A stretch of 64,000 nucleotides of DNA from Fenollaria massiliensis (GCF_000312505.2 NZ_HG326227.1:62001-126000), one strand, 5' to 3'. Positions 24,582-35,143 are shown, counted from the first letter of the stretch. Notes: generated by a model from the letters alone, not told the origin. Translations and numbers: made by a program.

Positions 24582-26333
24582 ATGCAAAAATGGTTTTTGA
24601 AAAATAGAAATGCTGAAAATTATACGGCAGTTAAAAATATAGTAAAAGATGATTTATTAGCAAAAGTTCTTTGCAATAGAGGTATTGTAGAAGAGGGAGA
24701 AGTAATTGATTACTTAAATGATGACTACTCTTTAATCTACAGAACAGAAGGCCTTCCGGATTTGGAACCGGCTCGTAAAATTATTAAGGACGCTATTGAC
24801 AATCACAAAAAAATCAGAATCGTTGGCGATTATGACTCAGATGGCATCATGTCTACTACGCTTTTACTAAGAAGCCTTAAGACATTTAGAGCAGAGACTA
24901 GCTTTGAAGTGCCTGATAGAAAGCAAGATGGCTACGGCATTAACAAGCGCATTGTTGACGGCTGTATAAAAGACGACGTTTCTGTCATAATTACTTGTGA
25001 CAATGGTGTATCAGCCTTTGAAGCTGTGAAATATGCGAAAGATAATGGCATCAAGGTCATTGTGACAGACCACCACTTACCAAAAATTGAAGATGGTAAA
25101 GAGATTTCTGTTGAAGCGGATGCAATAATTGATCCAAAAGTAGAAAAATCTTCATATCCATTCAAGGATATATGCGGTGCCTTTGTGGCGTTTAAGCTAA
25201 TCACATATATTAGCAAGGACTATGAATTTAATGCGGATTTAATTGATGAAATTATTCAGTATGCCGCATTTGCAACTATAACAGACATTATGCCGCTACT
25301 TGATGAGAACAGAGATTTGATTAAAAGAGGCTTAGAACTAATAAATTCAAGACCAGCCAAGGCATTTTACCACTTGAAAAATGAGCTAAAAGTTGATAAG
25401 GAGATAAATGTATTTCATATTGGTTTTATTTTAGGGCCATCAGTCAATGCTATAGGCAGGTTAAGCAATGCAAATCACGCGATTGCAGCTTTTGAGTCTT
25501 ATGACGATGATAAGATTATAGCCATCTGCAAAGAGTTATACGCTTTAAATCAAGAGAGAAAAGATTTAACAGAGCTTGGTTATGAAGTAGCTATCAAAGA
25601 GATAGAGGCAGATGAAAATTTTCTTGATAAAGATGTAATAATTGTAAAATCAAAAGATATAGAAAGAAGCGTCGCGGGTATTGTAGCTGGAAGGCTTAAG
25701 GAAAGATACTATAGGCCAGCTATAGCTTTATACGAAGAAGACGGCGTTCTGTATGGTTCAGCTAGATCAATTGAAGAATACAATTTATTTGATGAGCTAA
25801 GCAAGGCAAAGGATTTTTTAAGTGGCTTTGGTGGACACAAATTAGCGGCAGGACTTGAACTAAAACTTGATAATTATGACAAATTCGTCACATTTATAAA
25901 TAACAATTCAAATTTAACGGACGAAGATAAGATAGAAAAAATTTACATCGACGCTTTTTATCCAATTGATTTTCAAAAGTTTTCGATTTTTGATACGATT
26001 GAAAAATTAAAACCATTTGGGGAGAAGAATCCGGATGTGTTATTTGCAGACAAGGATCTTGTTTTAAAAGATATAAGCGTTTTCGGACAGAATCGCAACG
26101 TTATAAAGCTAAAATTTAGAACTAAGCTTGACAACATCATGACGGCGATACTATTCTACAAAGAAGAAGAGTTTAAAAAAGACTACGAAGACGAGTTTAA
26201 TTCGGATATTTACAGAGATTTAGCGAGTGGCAAAGAGATAATCATGGATATTTGCTACAATCTTAGAATAAATGAGTATATGAACAATAAAAATCTTGAA
26301 ATAAATGTAAAGCACTTTAGATTTAGGAGGTGA
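24582..26333 (+). CDS. recJ: Single-stranded-DNA-specific exonuclease RecJ
   Basis: RecJ degrades single-stranded DNA 5' to 3' in recombination and repair. The DHH phosphoesterase motifs are present: IVGDYDSDGIMS near residue 80, the later ITCDNGVSAFE, and the name-giving VTDHHLP near 162. DHHA1 features such as GGHKLAAGLEL appear near residue 424. 583 aa is a full-length core enzyme. It heads an operon with the RSH gene, four bases downstream. Confidence 0.96.
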   Translation: MQKWFLKNRNAENYTAVKNIVKDDLLAKVLCNRGIVEEGEVIDYLNDDYSLIYRTEGLPDLEPARKIIKDAIDNHKKIRIVGDYDSDGIMSTTLLLRSLKTFRAETSFEVPDRKQDGYGINKRIVDGCIKDDVSVIITCDNGVSAFEAVKYAKDNGIKVIVTDHHLPKIEDGKEISVEADAIIDPKVEKSSYPFKDICGAFVAFKLITYISKDYEFNADLIDEIIQYAAFATITDIMPLLDENRDLIKRGLELINSRPAKAFYHLKNELKVDKEINVFHIGFILGPSVNAIGRLSNANHAIAAFESYDDDKIIAICKELYALNQERKDLTELGYEVAIKEIEADENFLDKDVIIVKSKDIERSVAGIVAGRLKERYYRPAIALYEEDGVLYGSARSIEEYNLFDELSKAKDFLSGFGGHKLAAGLELKLDNYDKFVTFINNNSNLTDEDKIEKIYIDAFYPIDFQKFSIFDTIEKLKPFGEKNPDVLFADKDLVLKDISVFGQNRNVIKLKFRTKLDNIMTAILFYKEEEFKKDYEDEFNSDIYRDLASGKEIIMDICYNLRINEYMNNKNLEINVKHFRFRR

Positions 26334-26337
26334 GCTT

Positions 26338-28482
26338 ATGATAGAAGATTTAATTAAAATTATTGAAAAATATATGACTGAAGAGGAAGTTGCCTTTGTA
26401 ATGAAGGCTTATGAATATGCAAAATTAATGCATAAGGATCAAAAGAGAAAGTCTGGTGAGCCTTATATTATTCACCCTGTCAATGTCGCTATCATACTAG
26501 CTGACCTTGATATGGACGTTGAAACCATTGTATCTGCTTTATTACACGACGTTGTTGAGGACACTCCAGCTACTTATGATGACATTAAAGAGATGTTTTC
26601 TGAAGATGTGGCTAAGATTGTTGACGGCGTAACTAAGTTAAACAAGCTTAATTATAAGAGCTCTGAGGCTTTCCAAGCAGAAAATCTTAGAAAAATGATT
26701 CTAGCTATGAATAATGATATAAGAGTCATAATAGTTAAGCTTGCGGATAGACTTCATAATCTTCGTACGCTTGAGTACATGAATGAAGAGAAGAGAAAGC
26801 AAAAGGCTCAAGAAACTATAGAGATATATGCACCACTTGCTGGAAGGCTCGGAATTTTCAAGATTAAGTGGGAACTTGAGGATTTATCATTAAGATATCT
26901 TGATCCAGAAGGATACTATGATTTGGTAGAGAAAATCAATAAAAAGAGAAGTGAACGTGAAAAAGAGATTAATGAGATTATTAAGAAGATATCAGCAGAG
27001 CTTGATAAGCAAGAGCTTCACTACGACATAAGCGGTAGGCCTAAGAATTTCTACAGCATATACAAGAAAATGAAGGGCAAGAGCAAAAGTTTTGAGTCCA
27101 TATATGATTTGATTGCGGTAAGAATTTTGGTCGACACAGTTAAGGACTGCTATGCGGTTCTTGGTATAGTTCACTCCATGTGGAAGCCTCTTCCAGGAAG
27201 ATTTAAAGACTACATAGCCATGCCTAAGCCAAACATGTATCAATCGCTTCACACAACAGTTATATCAGATACTGGCGAGATATTTGAAATACAGATCAGG
27301 ACATATGAAATGCATGAAGTGGCCGAGTATGGTATCGCTGCGCATTGGAAATACAAGGGCGGTAAGACTCAGGGTAAAGACGTTGATAGCAAGCTTGATT
27401 GGTTAAGGCAATTACTTGAGTGGCAAAAAGATTTAAAGGATCCAAAAGAGTTTATAGATACACTTAAGATAGATTTCTTCGATGATGAAGTATTTGTATT
27501 TACACCAAATGGTGATGTTGTCGACCTTCCAGAAGGATCAACTCCAGTTGACTTTGCTTACAGAGTTCACACAGGCGTTGGTAACACTTGTGTTGGCGCT
27601 AAAGTCGATTCAAGGATAGTTCCACTAAACTATAAGCTTAAGAATGGTAATATAGTTGAGGTTATCACACAAAAATCATCATCAGGTCCAAGTAGAGACT
27701 GGCTGAAATTTGTTAAGAGCCCAAGAGCTAGACAAAAGATAAAACAATGGTTTAAGTCTAAGGAAAAAGACATCAGCATAGAAAAAGGCAAGGAGCTATT
27801 TGATAGAGAAGCGAAAAAACTTGGCCTTGAAACAAATATTTTAGATAATGAAAAAATTTATCAAAAATTAGCAAAAGAGCTGTCGATAAACTCGATTAGT
27901 GATTTATTTGCGTCCATTGGATATGGCAATTTTAAAGAAAAATTAGTTATAAATAAAATTTTAAATATTAAAAATGCTATTGAAAATGTTGGCTTAACAA
28001 AAAATGAAGATGATTATCTAAAGAGCTCTTCATCGAAAAAAGACGCTACGGGCGTTAGAATAGATGGACTTGAGGGCATGAAGATAAAGTTTGCTAAGTG
28101 CTGTAACCCAGTTCCTGGTGATGAAATCATTGGTTTTGTTACTAGAGGCTATGGTGTATCTGTTCATAGAAAAGACTGTACAAACATTGCTAATTATCTT
28201 GACTCAGACAGATGCTTAGATGCCGAGTGGGACACTGAAGCTAGTGATAAATTCCTTGCAAATGTTACAATTAGAGCGGTTGACAGAACTGGTATACTAT
28301 CAGAAATAACCGCTATGGCTAAAGAAGCCAATGTTGGTATACAATCACTGAGCGCTAAGAGCAATACAATTAGCGATATATTTATATATTTGACGTTTGA
28401 AGTAGTAGGAAAGGATGAGCTTGATAAGATGATACAAAAACTTAAAACGATAAATGGAATTTTGGATGTTTACAGGGCATAG
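26338..28482 (+). CDS. relA: Bifunctional (p)ppGpp synthetase/hydrolase (RSH)
   Basis: This enzyme makes and degrades the stringent alarmones. The N-terminal hydrolase has the HD motif ALLHDVVEDT (His70-Asp71) and RLHNLRTLEYM, both consistent with an active hydrolase. The synthetase region has GRPKNFYSIYKKM and GRFKDYIAMPK plus YQSLHTTV. A TGS domain (VFVFTPNGDVVDLPEGS, near residue 385), a zinc-finger-like CCNPVPGDEI and a C-terminal ACT domain complete it. 714 aa is the usual long-RSH length. GGAGG before the ATG at 26338 follows the recJ stop. Confidence 0.97.
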   Translation: MIEDLIKIIEKYMTEEEVAFVMKAYEYAKLMHKDQKRKSGEPYIIHPVNVAIILADLDMDVETIVSALLHDVVEDTPATYDDIKEMFSEDVAKIVDGVTKLNKLNYKSSEAFQAENLRKMILAMNNDIRVIIVKLADRLHNLRTLEYMNEEKRKQKAQETIEIYAPLAGRLGIFKIKWELEDLSLRYLDPEGYYDLVEKINKKRSEREKEINEIIKKISAELDKQELHYDISGRPKNFYSIYKKMKGKSKSFESIYDLIAVRILVDTVKDCYAVLGIVHSMWKPLPGRFKDYIAMPKPNMYQSLHTTVISDTGEIFEIQIRTYEMHEVAEYGIAAHWKYKGGKTQGKDVDSKLDWLRQLLEWQKDLKDPKEFIDTLKIDFFDDEVFVFTPNGDVVDLPEGSTPVDFAYRVHTGVGNTCVGAKVDSRIVPLNYKLKNGNIVEVITQKSSSGPSRDWLKFVKSPRARQKIKQWFKSKEKDISIEKGKELFDREAKKLGLETNILDNEKIYQKLAKELSINSISDLFASIGYGNFKEKLVINKILNIKNAIENVGLTKNEDDYLKSSSSKKDATGVRIDGLEGMKIKFAKCCNPVPGDEIIGFVTRGYGVSVHRKDCTNIANYLDSDRCLDAEWDTEASDKFLANVTIRAVDRTGILSEITAMAKEANVGIQSLSAKSNTISDIFIYLTFEVVGKDELDKMIQKLKTINGILDVYRA

Positions 28483-28484
28483 AT

Positions 28485-28934
28485 ATGAGAGCAATTGTAC
28501 AGAGAGTAGAAGAAACTCGATTAGAAGTTGATGAAAAGCTTGTAAGCGAAATAAATGGCGGCCTTTTGGTGTATATCGCTGTTGAGGATGATGATACAGA
28601 GGCAGATCTTGAATATATCTTCAAAAAAGTCACTAATATGAGAATTTTTTCTGATGAAGATGACAAGATGAACCTATCTGTTCAAGATGTTCATGGCGAA
28701 ATACTTCTTGTTTCGCAGTTCACTTTATATGGTGACGCAAGAAAGGGCAATAGACCAAATTTCATGAGAAGCGCTAAGGCTGAGAAAGCTGAAAGCTATT
28801 ACGAAATATTTAAAGAAAAATTAAAAGCAAGTGGAATAAAATTTAAATCAGGAGTTTTTGGAGCAGATATGCACATACATGCGCATCTTTCTGGACCTGT
28901 GACAATATTATTGGATTCGAAGAAGGAGTTTTAA
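28485..28934 (+). CDS. dtd: D-aminoacyl-tRNA deacylase
   Basis: Dtd removes D-amino acids (and glycine from mischarged tRNA-Ala). The opening MRAIVQRVEETRLEV and the active-site LVSQFTLYGDARKGNRPNF are diagnostic. The C-terminal GVFGADM leads to a GPVT that supplies the cross-subunit Gly-cisPro proofreading motif. The two residues before it are LS where most homologues have ND. 149 aa is normal. It sits directly after the RSH gene, the usual Bacillota order. Confidence 0.95.
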   Translation: MRAIVQRVEETRLEVDEKLVSEINGGLLVYIAVEDDDTEADLEYIFKKVTNMRIFSDEDDKMNLSVQDVHGEILLVSQFTLYGDARKGNRPNFMRSAKAEKAESYYEIFKEKLKASGIKFKSGVFGADMHIHAHLSGPVTILLDSKKEF

Positions 28935-29564
28935 ATGAATATTTTTAAGAAAAATGTTGGTGTATATGGATCAAATTCATACATTATTAGTAATGATGAT
29001 GGCGATGCAATAATCATAGACGTTGGCGGTAATGCTGATGATTTATATGCTTATATGAAAGAACATAATCTAAATCTAAAAGCGATTTTACTTACACATG
29101 GTCACTTTGATCACGTTTTAGGCGTAAATGCGCTAAGAAAATTAACAGGAGCACCATCATATATATCAAAAGATGATTATGATATGACACAAAGAACAGA
29201 TTTTATGCTAAATGACAAGATGAGAAATTACATAGATGAACCTATAAACATAGACCACACAATTGATAAAGAGGGTCCAATGAAATTTGGTAGCATTGAG
29301 CTTAATGTAATAAAAACTCCTGGACACACAAAGGGCGGATTAACTTATCAAATAGGTGATAACTTATTTGTTGGTGACACTATATTCTTCCACTCAGTTG
29401 GCAGAAGCGACCTTTATGGCGGGGACGAAGCTGAACTTATGGATTCAGTTAATAAAGTTTTGAATTTAGAAGGCAATTACACAATATATCCAGGACACAG
29501 CATGAACACTAGCTCAGAAGAGGAAAGGGCAAACAATCCTTACGTCAATGCTAAGAGAAGCTAG
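28935..29564 (+). CDS. MBL-fold metallohydrolase, glyoxalase II-like
   Basis: A 209-residue metallo-beta-lactamase-fold hydrolase. The metal-binding LLTHGHFDHVLG has His55, His57, Asp59 and His60; later histidines lie in KTPGHTKGG and YPGHS, together with the bridging Asp in FVGDTIF. The small size and the layout fit the hydroxyacylglutathione hydrolase-like (YcbL/YqgX) group. The substrate is not known. It begins at the base after the dtd stop and overlaps the hemZ ATG. Confidence 0.9.
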   Translation: MNIFKKNVGVYGSNSYIISNDDGDAIIIDVGGNADDLYAYMKEHNLNLKAILLTHGHFDHVLGVNALRKLTGAPSYISKDDYDMTQRTDFMLNDKMRNYIDEPINIDHTIDKEGPMKFGSIELNVIKTPGHTKGGLTYQIGDNLFVGDTIFFHSVGRSDLYGGDEAELMDSVNKVLNLEGNYTIYPGHSMNTSSEEERANNPYVNAKRS

Positions 29565-30810
29565 TATAAAGAGGATAAAAGAGCTCTTTTGGGAATTTCA
29601 AAATATCAAGTCTGGCGTTATTTATGAAATTTTGGATGATGGTGTAAAATTTTCTATAGATGGCAAAGAGAGAACGCTAAGTGGTTTTGATAAATTGACA
29701 AATAATGAGATGAAATCTCTTATTTACAAAGAGTTTTTAAAAGAAGGCATAAATCTTCCTTGGGGCATACTTACTGGAATTAAGCCAATGAAGCTATATG
29801 CTAAATCAGATGATAAAGAGGCTTTTAAAGAAAAATTCTTTATTTCAGATGAAAAATTTGAGCTGATGGAGAAAACTTTTAAAAATCAAGTGCTTGGGTT
29901 CAATCCAAAATATAGTTTATATGTGCACATACCATTTTGCAAGGGAATTTGCTCCTATTGCTCATTTTATACAAATGACATCACTAAAAAATCTTTTGAT
30001 TTTACAAAATACATTGACACAGTTATCGATGAGATGAAATTTGAGAGTAAAATTAGTGATATATCAGAGCCTGACAGTATATACATAGGCGGTGGAACAC
30101 CATCTGCGATTGATAAGGCCAATATAGAAAGATTATTAAAATATATCAAAGAAAATTATAAATTTAAAGAGCTAACTTTTGAGTGCGGCAGAGCCGATAC
30201 TATGGATAAGGAACTCTTTGATATACTTGATAAATATGGTGTTACGAGGATTTGTATCAATCCGCAGACTATGAATGAAGAGACACTTAAGAGAGTTCAT
30301 AGAAATGCGAGCCTTGATGAGCTTTACAAAGTTTATAAGCTTTCTAGGAACTATAATTTTGATATCAATATGGATTTAATCATAGGCCTTGAAGGCGAGA
30401 GGAGAGATGATTACACCAATTCAGTTAAAAAGCTTATAGCTATGAGACCTGAGTCCATCACCATACACAATTTAGCTTTAAAGAGAAGGGCAGTTCTTGC
30501 TCAGGAAGATTTTAAGCTTGAAAACATCGATTTATCAAAAGAAATTTACGCTATGCTTTATGCGGCTGGTTATGAGCCATACTACATGTACAGACAGAAG
30601 ATGACAAACTCAAATCTTGAGAATCTTGCTTTTTCATTAGCTTGTAAGGCGTCTATTTATAATGTGATTTCGATGAATGATTTAAGTAGTATATACGCTT
30701 TTGGTGCTGGAGCCGTATCAAAATATATTGACAATGATAATTTAGAGCGAAAATTTAATTATAAAGACATTGATTTGTATATAAAAAACGTTTATAATAA
30801 AGATATATAG
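29548..30810 (+). CDS. hemZ: Coproporphyrinogen dehydrogenase HemZ (radical SAM)
   Basis: A 420-residue radical SAM enzyme. The cluster motif CKGICSYCSFY near residue 131 has the CxxxCxxC spacing with the HemN-like SFY after it. IYIGGGTPSAI and the TFECGRADTM segment fit the HemN/HemZ family. The N-terminal LPWGILTGIKPMKL is specific to HemZ. It may oxidise coproporphyrinogen III without oxygen, but many HemZ proteins are uncharacterised. The ATG overlaps the MBL gene's stop. Confidence 0.9.
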   Translation: MLREASIKRIKELFWEFQNIKSGVIYEILDDGVKFSIDGKERTLSGFDKLTNNEMKSLIYKEFLKEGINLPWGILTGIKPMKLYAKSDDKEAFKEKFFISDEKFELMEKTFKNQVLGFNPKYSLYVHIPFCKGICSYCSFYTNDITKKSFDFTKYIDTVIDEMKFESKISDISEPDSIYIGGGTPSAIDKANIERLLKYIKENYKFKELTFECGRADTMDKELFDILDKYGVTRICINPQTMNEETLKRVHRNASLDELYKVYKLSRNYNFDINMDLIIGLEGERRDDYTNSVKKLIAMRPESITIHNLALKRRAVLAQEDFKLENIDLSKEIYAMLYAAGYEPYYMYRQKMTNSNLENLAFSLACKASIYNVISMNDLSSIYAFGAGAVSKYIDNDNLERKFNYKDIDLYIKNVYNKDI

Positions 30811-30828
30811 ATTATTGGGAGGATATTT

Positions 30829-32622
30829 ATGGAAACAATGGGAAACTTGCGCAGGAGTGACTACTGTGGCGAATTAAGAATGAAAGACATAGAAAGGGAA
30901 GTTATTCTAATGGGCTGGGTGCAAACTCAAAGAAACTTAGGACAACTTATCTTTGTTGATATAAGAGATATAAGTGGTATATCTCAAGTAGTTTTTGACG
31001 AGACTATCACTAAAGATGTCTTTGAAAAAGCTAAGGGACTTAAGGGTGAGTATGTTATTGCCGTTAGAGGAAAGGTTAGAGAGAGATCTCAAAAGAACCC
31101 ACACATCCCAACTGGTGATATCGAAATTTTAGCCGAAGAGCTTAAGATACTTGATACAGCTCAAACACCGCCTATCTATGTAAAAGATGATGACAATGTT
31201 GGCGAGCAAATGAGATTAAAATACAGATTTCTTGATTTAAGAAAGCCATTCATGCAAAAAACTCTTATGACAAGAGCAAAAATTTACAAAGCTTTCAGAG
31301 ACTTTTTAAATGATCACAGATTTATAGAGATAGAAACACCTATGCTTGGCAAATCAACTCCAGAAGGAGCTAGAGACTACATCGTTCCAAGTAGAGTTAA
31401 TCCTGGAAAGTTCTTTGCCCTACCACAATCACCACAATTATTCAAGCAATTATTAATGGTTTCAGGCATGGATAGATACTATCAAATCACTAAGTGTTTT
31501 AGAGACGAAGACCTTAGAGCTAACAGACAACCAGAGTTTACTCAAGTCGATATTGAAATGAGTTTCGTTGACGAAGACGACGTTATGTCAATCAATGAAA
31601 AGCTTATAGCACATATATTTAAAGAAATTTTGGATATAGATATAAAGCTTCCTTTAAGAAGAATGCCATTTGACGAAGCGATGGATAAATATGGCGTTGA
31701 TAAACCAGACTTAAGATTTGGATTTTTAATTCACGATGTGAGCAGCATATTTAAGAACAGCGGCTTTAAGGTATTTAAAGATACTGTTGATGCTGGCAAT
31801 ATGGTTAACGCAATCAACATAGACGGTTATCAAGAAAAATTTACAAGAAAAGATATTACTAAGCTAGAAGAATTTGCTAAGACATTCGGAGCAAAGGGTC
31901 TTGCTTGGGTTAAGTATGTAGATAATGAATTTACTGGTCCTATAGCAAAATTCTTTACTGATGAAGAAAAAGAAGCTCTTATTAAAGAGATGGATATAAA
32001 AAATAACGATTTAATTTTATTCGTAGCAGATAAAAAATCTGTTGTTAAGAAAACTCTTGGCAACTTAAGAAATGAAATTGCTAAAGAATTAAATTTAAAC
32101 GATCCAGATAAGTTTGAACTACTTTGGATAACAGACTTCCCACTATTTGAATACAGTGAAGAGGAAGGAAGATACATGGCTATGCACCATCCATTCACAC
32201 ATCCAAAAGTTGAGGATATACCATATATCGAAGAAAGAAAAGATACTGTTAAGGCAAAAGCATACGACATCGTTATCAATGGCGAAGAAATTGGCGGAGG
32301 AAGTATAAGAATCAATAACTCCGATTTACAAGAAAAAATGTTTAAGGCACTTGGCTTTACTAAAGAAAGAGCTGAGGAACAATTTGGCTTCTTCATCGAG
32401 GCCTTCAAGTACGGAGCTCCACCACATGGAGGAATTGCCTACGGTCTAGATAGATTCGTTCAATTGTTAACAAAGCATGACAATATCAAAGACGTTATCG
32501 CTTTCCCTAAGACACAATCAGCAACAGACATATTAACAGGAGCACCAAGCGAAGTTGATGACAAGCAATTACATGAAGTATCTATAAAGGTAGATATAAA
32601 TGAAGCCGCAAAGAACGATTAG
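30829..32622 (+). CDS. aspS: Aspartyl-tRNA synthetase
   Basis: A class II synthetase of the bacterial type. The N-terminal OB-fold anticodon domain has VILMGWVQTQRNLGQLIFVD. The core has QSPQLFKQLLM, CFRDEDLRANRQPEFTQ (motif 2) and AYGLDRFVQLL (motif 3). A GAD insertion lies between roughly residues 290 and 420. 597 aa is normal. The usual partner hisS is not upstream. GGGAGG precedes the ATG at 30829. Confidence 0.98.
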   Translation: METMGNLRRSDYCGELRMKDIEREVILMGWVQTQRNLGQLIFVDIRDISGISQVVFDETITKDVFEKAKGLKGEYVIAVRGKVRERSQKNPHIPTGDIEILAEELKILDTAQTPPIYVKDDDNVGEQMRLKYRFLDLRKPFMQKTLMTRAKIYKAFRDFLNDHRFIEIETPMLGKSTPEGARDYIVPSRVNPGKFFALPQSPQLFKQLLMVSGMDRYYQITKCFRDEDLRANRQPEFTQVDIEMSFVDEDDVMSINEKLIAHIFKEILDIDIKLPLRRMPFDEAMDKYGVDKPDLRFGFLIHDVSSIFKNSGFKVFKDTVDAGNMVNAINIDGYQEKFTRKDITKLEEFAKTFGAKGLAWVKYVDNEFTGPIAKFFTDEEKEALIKEMDIKNNDLILFVADKKSVVKKTLGNLRNEIAKELNLNDPDKFELLWITDFPLFEYSEEEGRYMAMHHPFTHPKVEDIPYIEERKDTVKAKAYDIVINGEEIGGGSIRINNSDLQEKMFKALGFTKERAEEQFGFFIEAFKYGAPPHGGIAYGLDRFVQLLTKHDNIKDVIAFPKTQSATDILTGAPSEVDDKQLHEVSIKVDINEAAKND

Positions 32623-33307
32623 GACTAGAGTTGTTTTAGGAGACGAAATTTTTAATAGTTTTAAAGATGTTAACATTTTAATTGTTGGTATAGGCGGTGT
32701 TGGTTCATTTACCTTAGAGTCCTTAGTTCGCTTTGGCATAGAGCATATCACTATAGTTGATTTCGACACAGTTAGCGAATCAAATATTAATAGGCAAATT
32801 TTAGCTCTCGATGATACCATTGGCAAGAAAAAAGTTGATGTGATGAGAGAAAGACTTCTTAAGATTAACGATGAACTTGATATAAGATGCATTGATAAGA
32901 TTTATTCTAAAGAGATTAATGATGAAATCTTTGACAGGCAATACGATTATGTAGTTGACGCCATCGATATGCTTAAAAATAAAATTGAGCTAATCGAGAC
33001 TTGCCTTGAAAAAAATATTAAAATTATCAGCGCAATGGGATGTGGCAATAAGCTTGATCCGACAAAACTTGAGATATCAACGCTTGACAAGACGAGCGTA
33101 TGTCCATTAGCAAGAAAATTAAGACAAAAGATAGATAAAAGAGTACAAAAGAAAATTAACGTGGTTTATTCAAAAGAAGAACCTATAGAGAAGAAATTAA
33201 AGGATGATGGTAAGGTGGTGACAGGGTCTATATCCTTTGTAACAGCTACAGGCGGTTTATTAATCGCATCAAAGCTTGTTAGAGACCTATTAGATGGAAG
33301 AAAATGA
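32600..33307 (+). CDS. tcdA: tRNA threonylcarbamoyladenosine dehydratase TcdA (ThiF-fold)
   Basis: A 235-residue E1-like/ThiF-fold protein that cyclises t6A37 of tRNA with ATP. VGIGGVGSFTLESLVRFG binds the nucleotide, followed by TIVDFDTVSESNINRQ and DAIDMLKNKIELI. The C-terminal VTGSISFVTATGGLL is characteristic of TcdA/YgdL. It overlaps the aspS end by 23 bases, so the two are coupled. Confidence 0.92.
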   Translation: MKPQRTIRTRVVLGDEIFNSFKDVNILIVGIGGVGSFTLESLVRFGIEHITIVDFDTVSESNINRQILALDDTIGKKKVDVMRERLLKINDELDIRCIDKIYSKEINDEIFDRQYDYVVDAIDMLKNKIELIETCLEKNIKIISAMGCGNKLDPTKLEISTLDKTSVCPLARKLRQKIDKRVQKKINVVYSKEEPIEKKLKDDGKVVTGSISFVTATGGLLIASKLVRDLLDGRK

Positions 33308-33722
33308 AAGCATAGGCAGAATTATTAAGATAGAAGATGGCGAAATGCTTATATCTATGAAGAGGGACTCAGCATGTGGCTCGTGCGAATCGTGCGCAGC
33401 TGGATGCGATTCAAAAGAGCACCTAGTTAAAGCAAAGCCAAGAGCAAACTACAAGGTAGGCGACTTAGTATCTATAAGAGTTGATTCGAGAAAGATGCTT
33501 AGAGGGGTAATGATGGTATATTTAGTACCTTTACTAGCATTTTTGATAGGAATTTTTGCTTCAAACTACATTTTTAAAAAATTTAGCTTTAAAATTCCCG
33601 ACTTTTATAGTATAATATTAGGTGTAGTCCTATTAATAATATCTTTATTCATAGTTAAGTCTTATGACAAAAGATATTCTAAAGGAGACAATGATTTATT
33701 AATCATAAATAAGCTAAATTAA
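33294..33722 (+). CDS. SoxR-reducing system RseC-like membrane protein
   Basis: A 142-residue protein with an N-terminal cysteine cluster (ACGSCESCAAGC, near residues 28-39), a KVGDLVSI beta segment and two membrane helices with a short loop. This is the RseC/MucC layout (PF04246). RseC proteins are linked to redox control or Rnf-type complexes; no such genes are in the window. It overlaps the tcdA end by 14 bases. Confidence 0.85.
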   Translation: MEENESIGRIIKIEDGEMLISMKRDSACGSCESCAAGCDSKEHLVKAKPRANYKVGDLVSIRVDSRKMLRGVMMVYLVPLLAFLIGIFASNYIFKKFSFKIPDFYSIILGVVLLIISLFIVKSYDKRYSKGDNDLLIINKLN

Positions 33723-33747
33723 TTTTATTTAAAGGGAGGAAATTAGG

Positions 33748-34989
33748 ATGGATTTTGACAATCTAAAAAAGACAGACAAAGAGATTTTTGATGTCATTGA
33801 AAAAGAACACAATAGACAACAAGATCACTTTGAAATGATAGCATCTGAAAACTATGTTTCAAAAGCTGTTATGGAAGCAATGGGAAGTGAACTAACTAAC
33901 AAGTACGCTGAAGGATATCCAGCAAAGAGATATTATGGCGGATGCGAAGTAGTTGACATCGCTGAAAACATTGCTAGAGACAGACTTTGCAAGCTATTTA
34001 ACGCTGAACATGCAAACGTTCAACCACACTCAGGAGCTAATGCTAACATCGGTGTTTACTTTGCTGTATTAAAACCTGGCGATAAGGTTTTAGGTATGAA
34101 CCTTAGCGAAGGTGGTCACTTAACACACGGTTCACCAGTTAACATCTCAGGATCATTCTTTGATTTCGCTGCTTATGGAGTTGACTCTAAGACAGAAGTT
34201 ATTAATTATGATACACTTAGAGAGATAGCTCTAAAAGAAAAACCAAAGCTAATAGTAGCAGGTGCAAGTGCTTATCCAAGAATTATTGATTTCAAGAAAT
34301 TCAGAGAAATCGCTGACGAAGTAGGCGCTATGCTAATGGTAGACATGGCACATATCGCTGGATTAGTAGCTACAGGCTTACATCCATCTCCAGTACCTTA
34401 TGCTGATTTTGTTACAACAACAACACACAAAACATTAAGAGGACCTAGAGGAGGAGCTATACTTTGTAGAGAAGAAAACGCTAAGAAACTTGACAAAGCT
34501 ATATTCCCAGGAATCCAAGGCGGACCACTAATGCACGTTATAGCTGCAAAAGCAGTTGCATTTGGTGAAGCACTTAAACCAGAATTTACAGATTATTGTA
34601 AACAAATTTTAGCAAATGCTCAAGTACTTGCTAAAGAACTTGATAAATACGGATTTAGATTAATTTCAGGCGGTACAGATAACCACCTAATCTTAATCGA
34701 TATTAAGAAGAAAGGCTTCACAGGTAAAGAAGCTGAAGCAATGCTTGGTGAAATTGGTATTGCAGTTAACAAAAACACAATTCCTAACGAAACAGAATCT
34801 CCATTCGTTACAAGCGGTATCAGAATTGGTACTCCAGCTTTGACAACTAGAGGATTCAAAGAAGACGAAATGAGAGAAGTTGCTGAAATCTTCAGAGATA
34901 CATTTGATACATCAATTGACAGAAAGAAAATTAGACAAAGAGTATCAGATATCTGCAAGAGATTCCCAATGTACGAAGGAATATTCTAA
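33748..34989 (+). CDS. glyA: Serine hydroxymethyltransferase
   Basis: GlyA interconverts serine and glycine with tetrahydrofolate. The PLP-binding lysine (Lys228) is in [15 protein letters not shown]. The N-terminal [20 protein letters not shown] and [12 protein letters not shown] segments are conserved. 413 aa is full length. A GGGAGG precedes the ATG, and a terminator follows the stop, making this the last gene of the recJ-to-glyA run. Codon use is highly biased, as in well-expressed genes. Confidence 0.98.
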   Translation: MDFDNLKKTDKEIFDVIEKEHNRQQDHFEMIASENYVSKAVMEAMGSELTNKYAEGYPAKRYYGGCEVVDIAENIARDRLCKLFNAEHANVQPHSGANANIGVYFAVLKPGDKVLGMNLSEGGHLTHGSPVNISGSFFDFAAYGVDSKTEVINYDTLREIALKEKPKLIVAGASAYPRIIDFKKFREIADEVGAMLMVDMAHIAGLVATGLHPSPVPYADFVTTTTHKTLRGPRGGAILCREENAKKLDKAIFPGIQGGPLMHVIAAKAVAFGEALKPEFTDYCKQILANAQVLAKELDKYGFRLISGGTDNHLILIDIKKKGFTGKEAEAMLGEIGIAVNKNTIPNETESPFVTSGIRIGTPALTTRGFKEDEMREVAEIFRDTFDTSIDRKKIRQRVSDICKRFPMYEGIF

Positions 34990-35010
34990 AAAACGAATAA
35001 ATATTATATT

Positions 35011-35042
35011 AGAAGCGAGAGATTATCTTTCGCTTCTTTTTT
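35011..35042 (+). terminator. Terminator after glyA
   Basis: A 12-bp stem starting AGAAGCGAGAGA, closed by a TTA loop, ends in CGCTTCT and a run of T. Confidence 0.93.
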
Positions 35043-35143
35043 GTGCAAAAATTTTTATTGCATATTAAAAATTATTAATGAATGATATATTATTAAGAAA
35101 TATATTTTAATGAGAAAATATCTTTCTTAATACTTATTAAGTG

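Noticed and set aside
31830-32408. A 192-codon minus-strand ORF inside aspS
   Set aside because: It is a shadow of the aspS reading frame, serine- and leucine-rich, with no ribosome site.
34880-35068. A 62-codon plus-strand ORF over the end of glyA
   Set aside because: It lies mostly within glyA in another frame and crosses the terminator.
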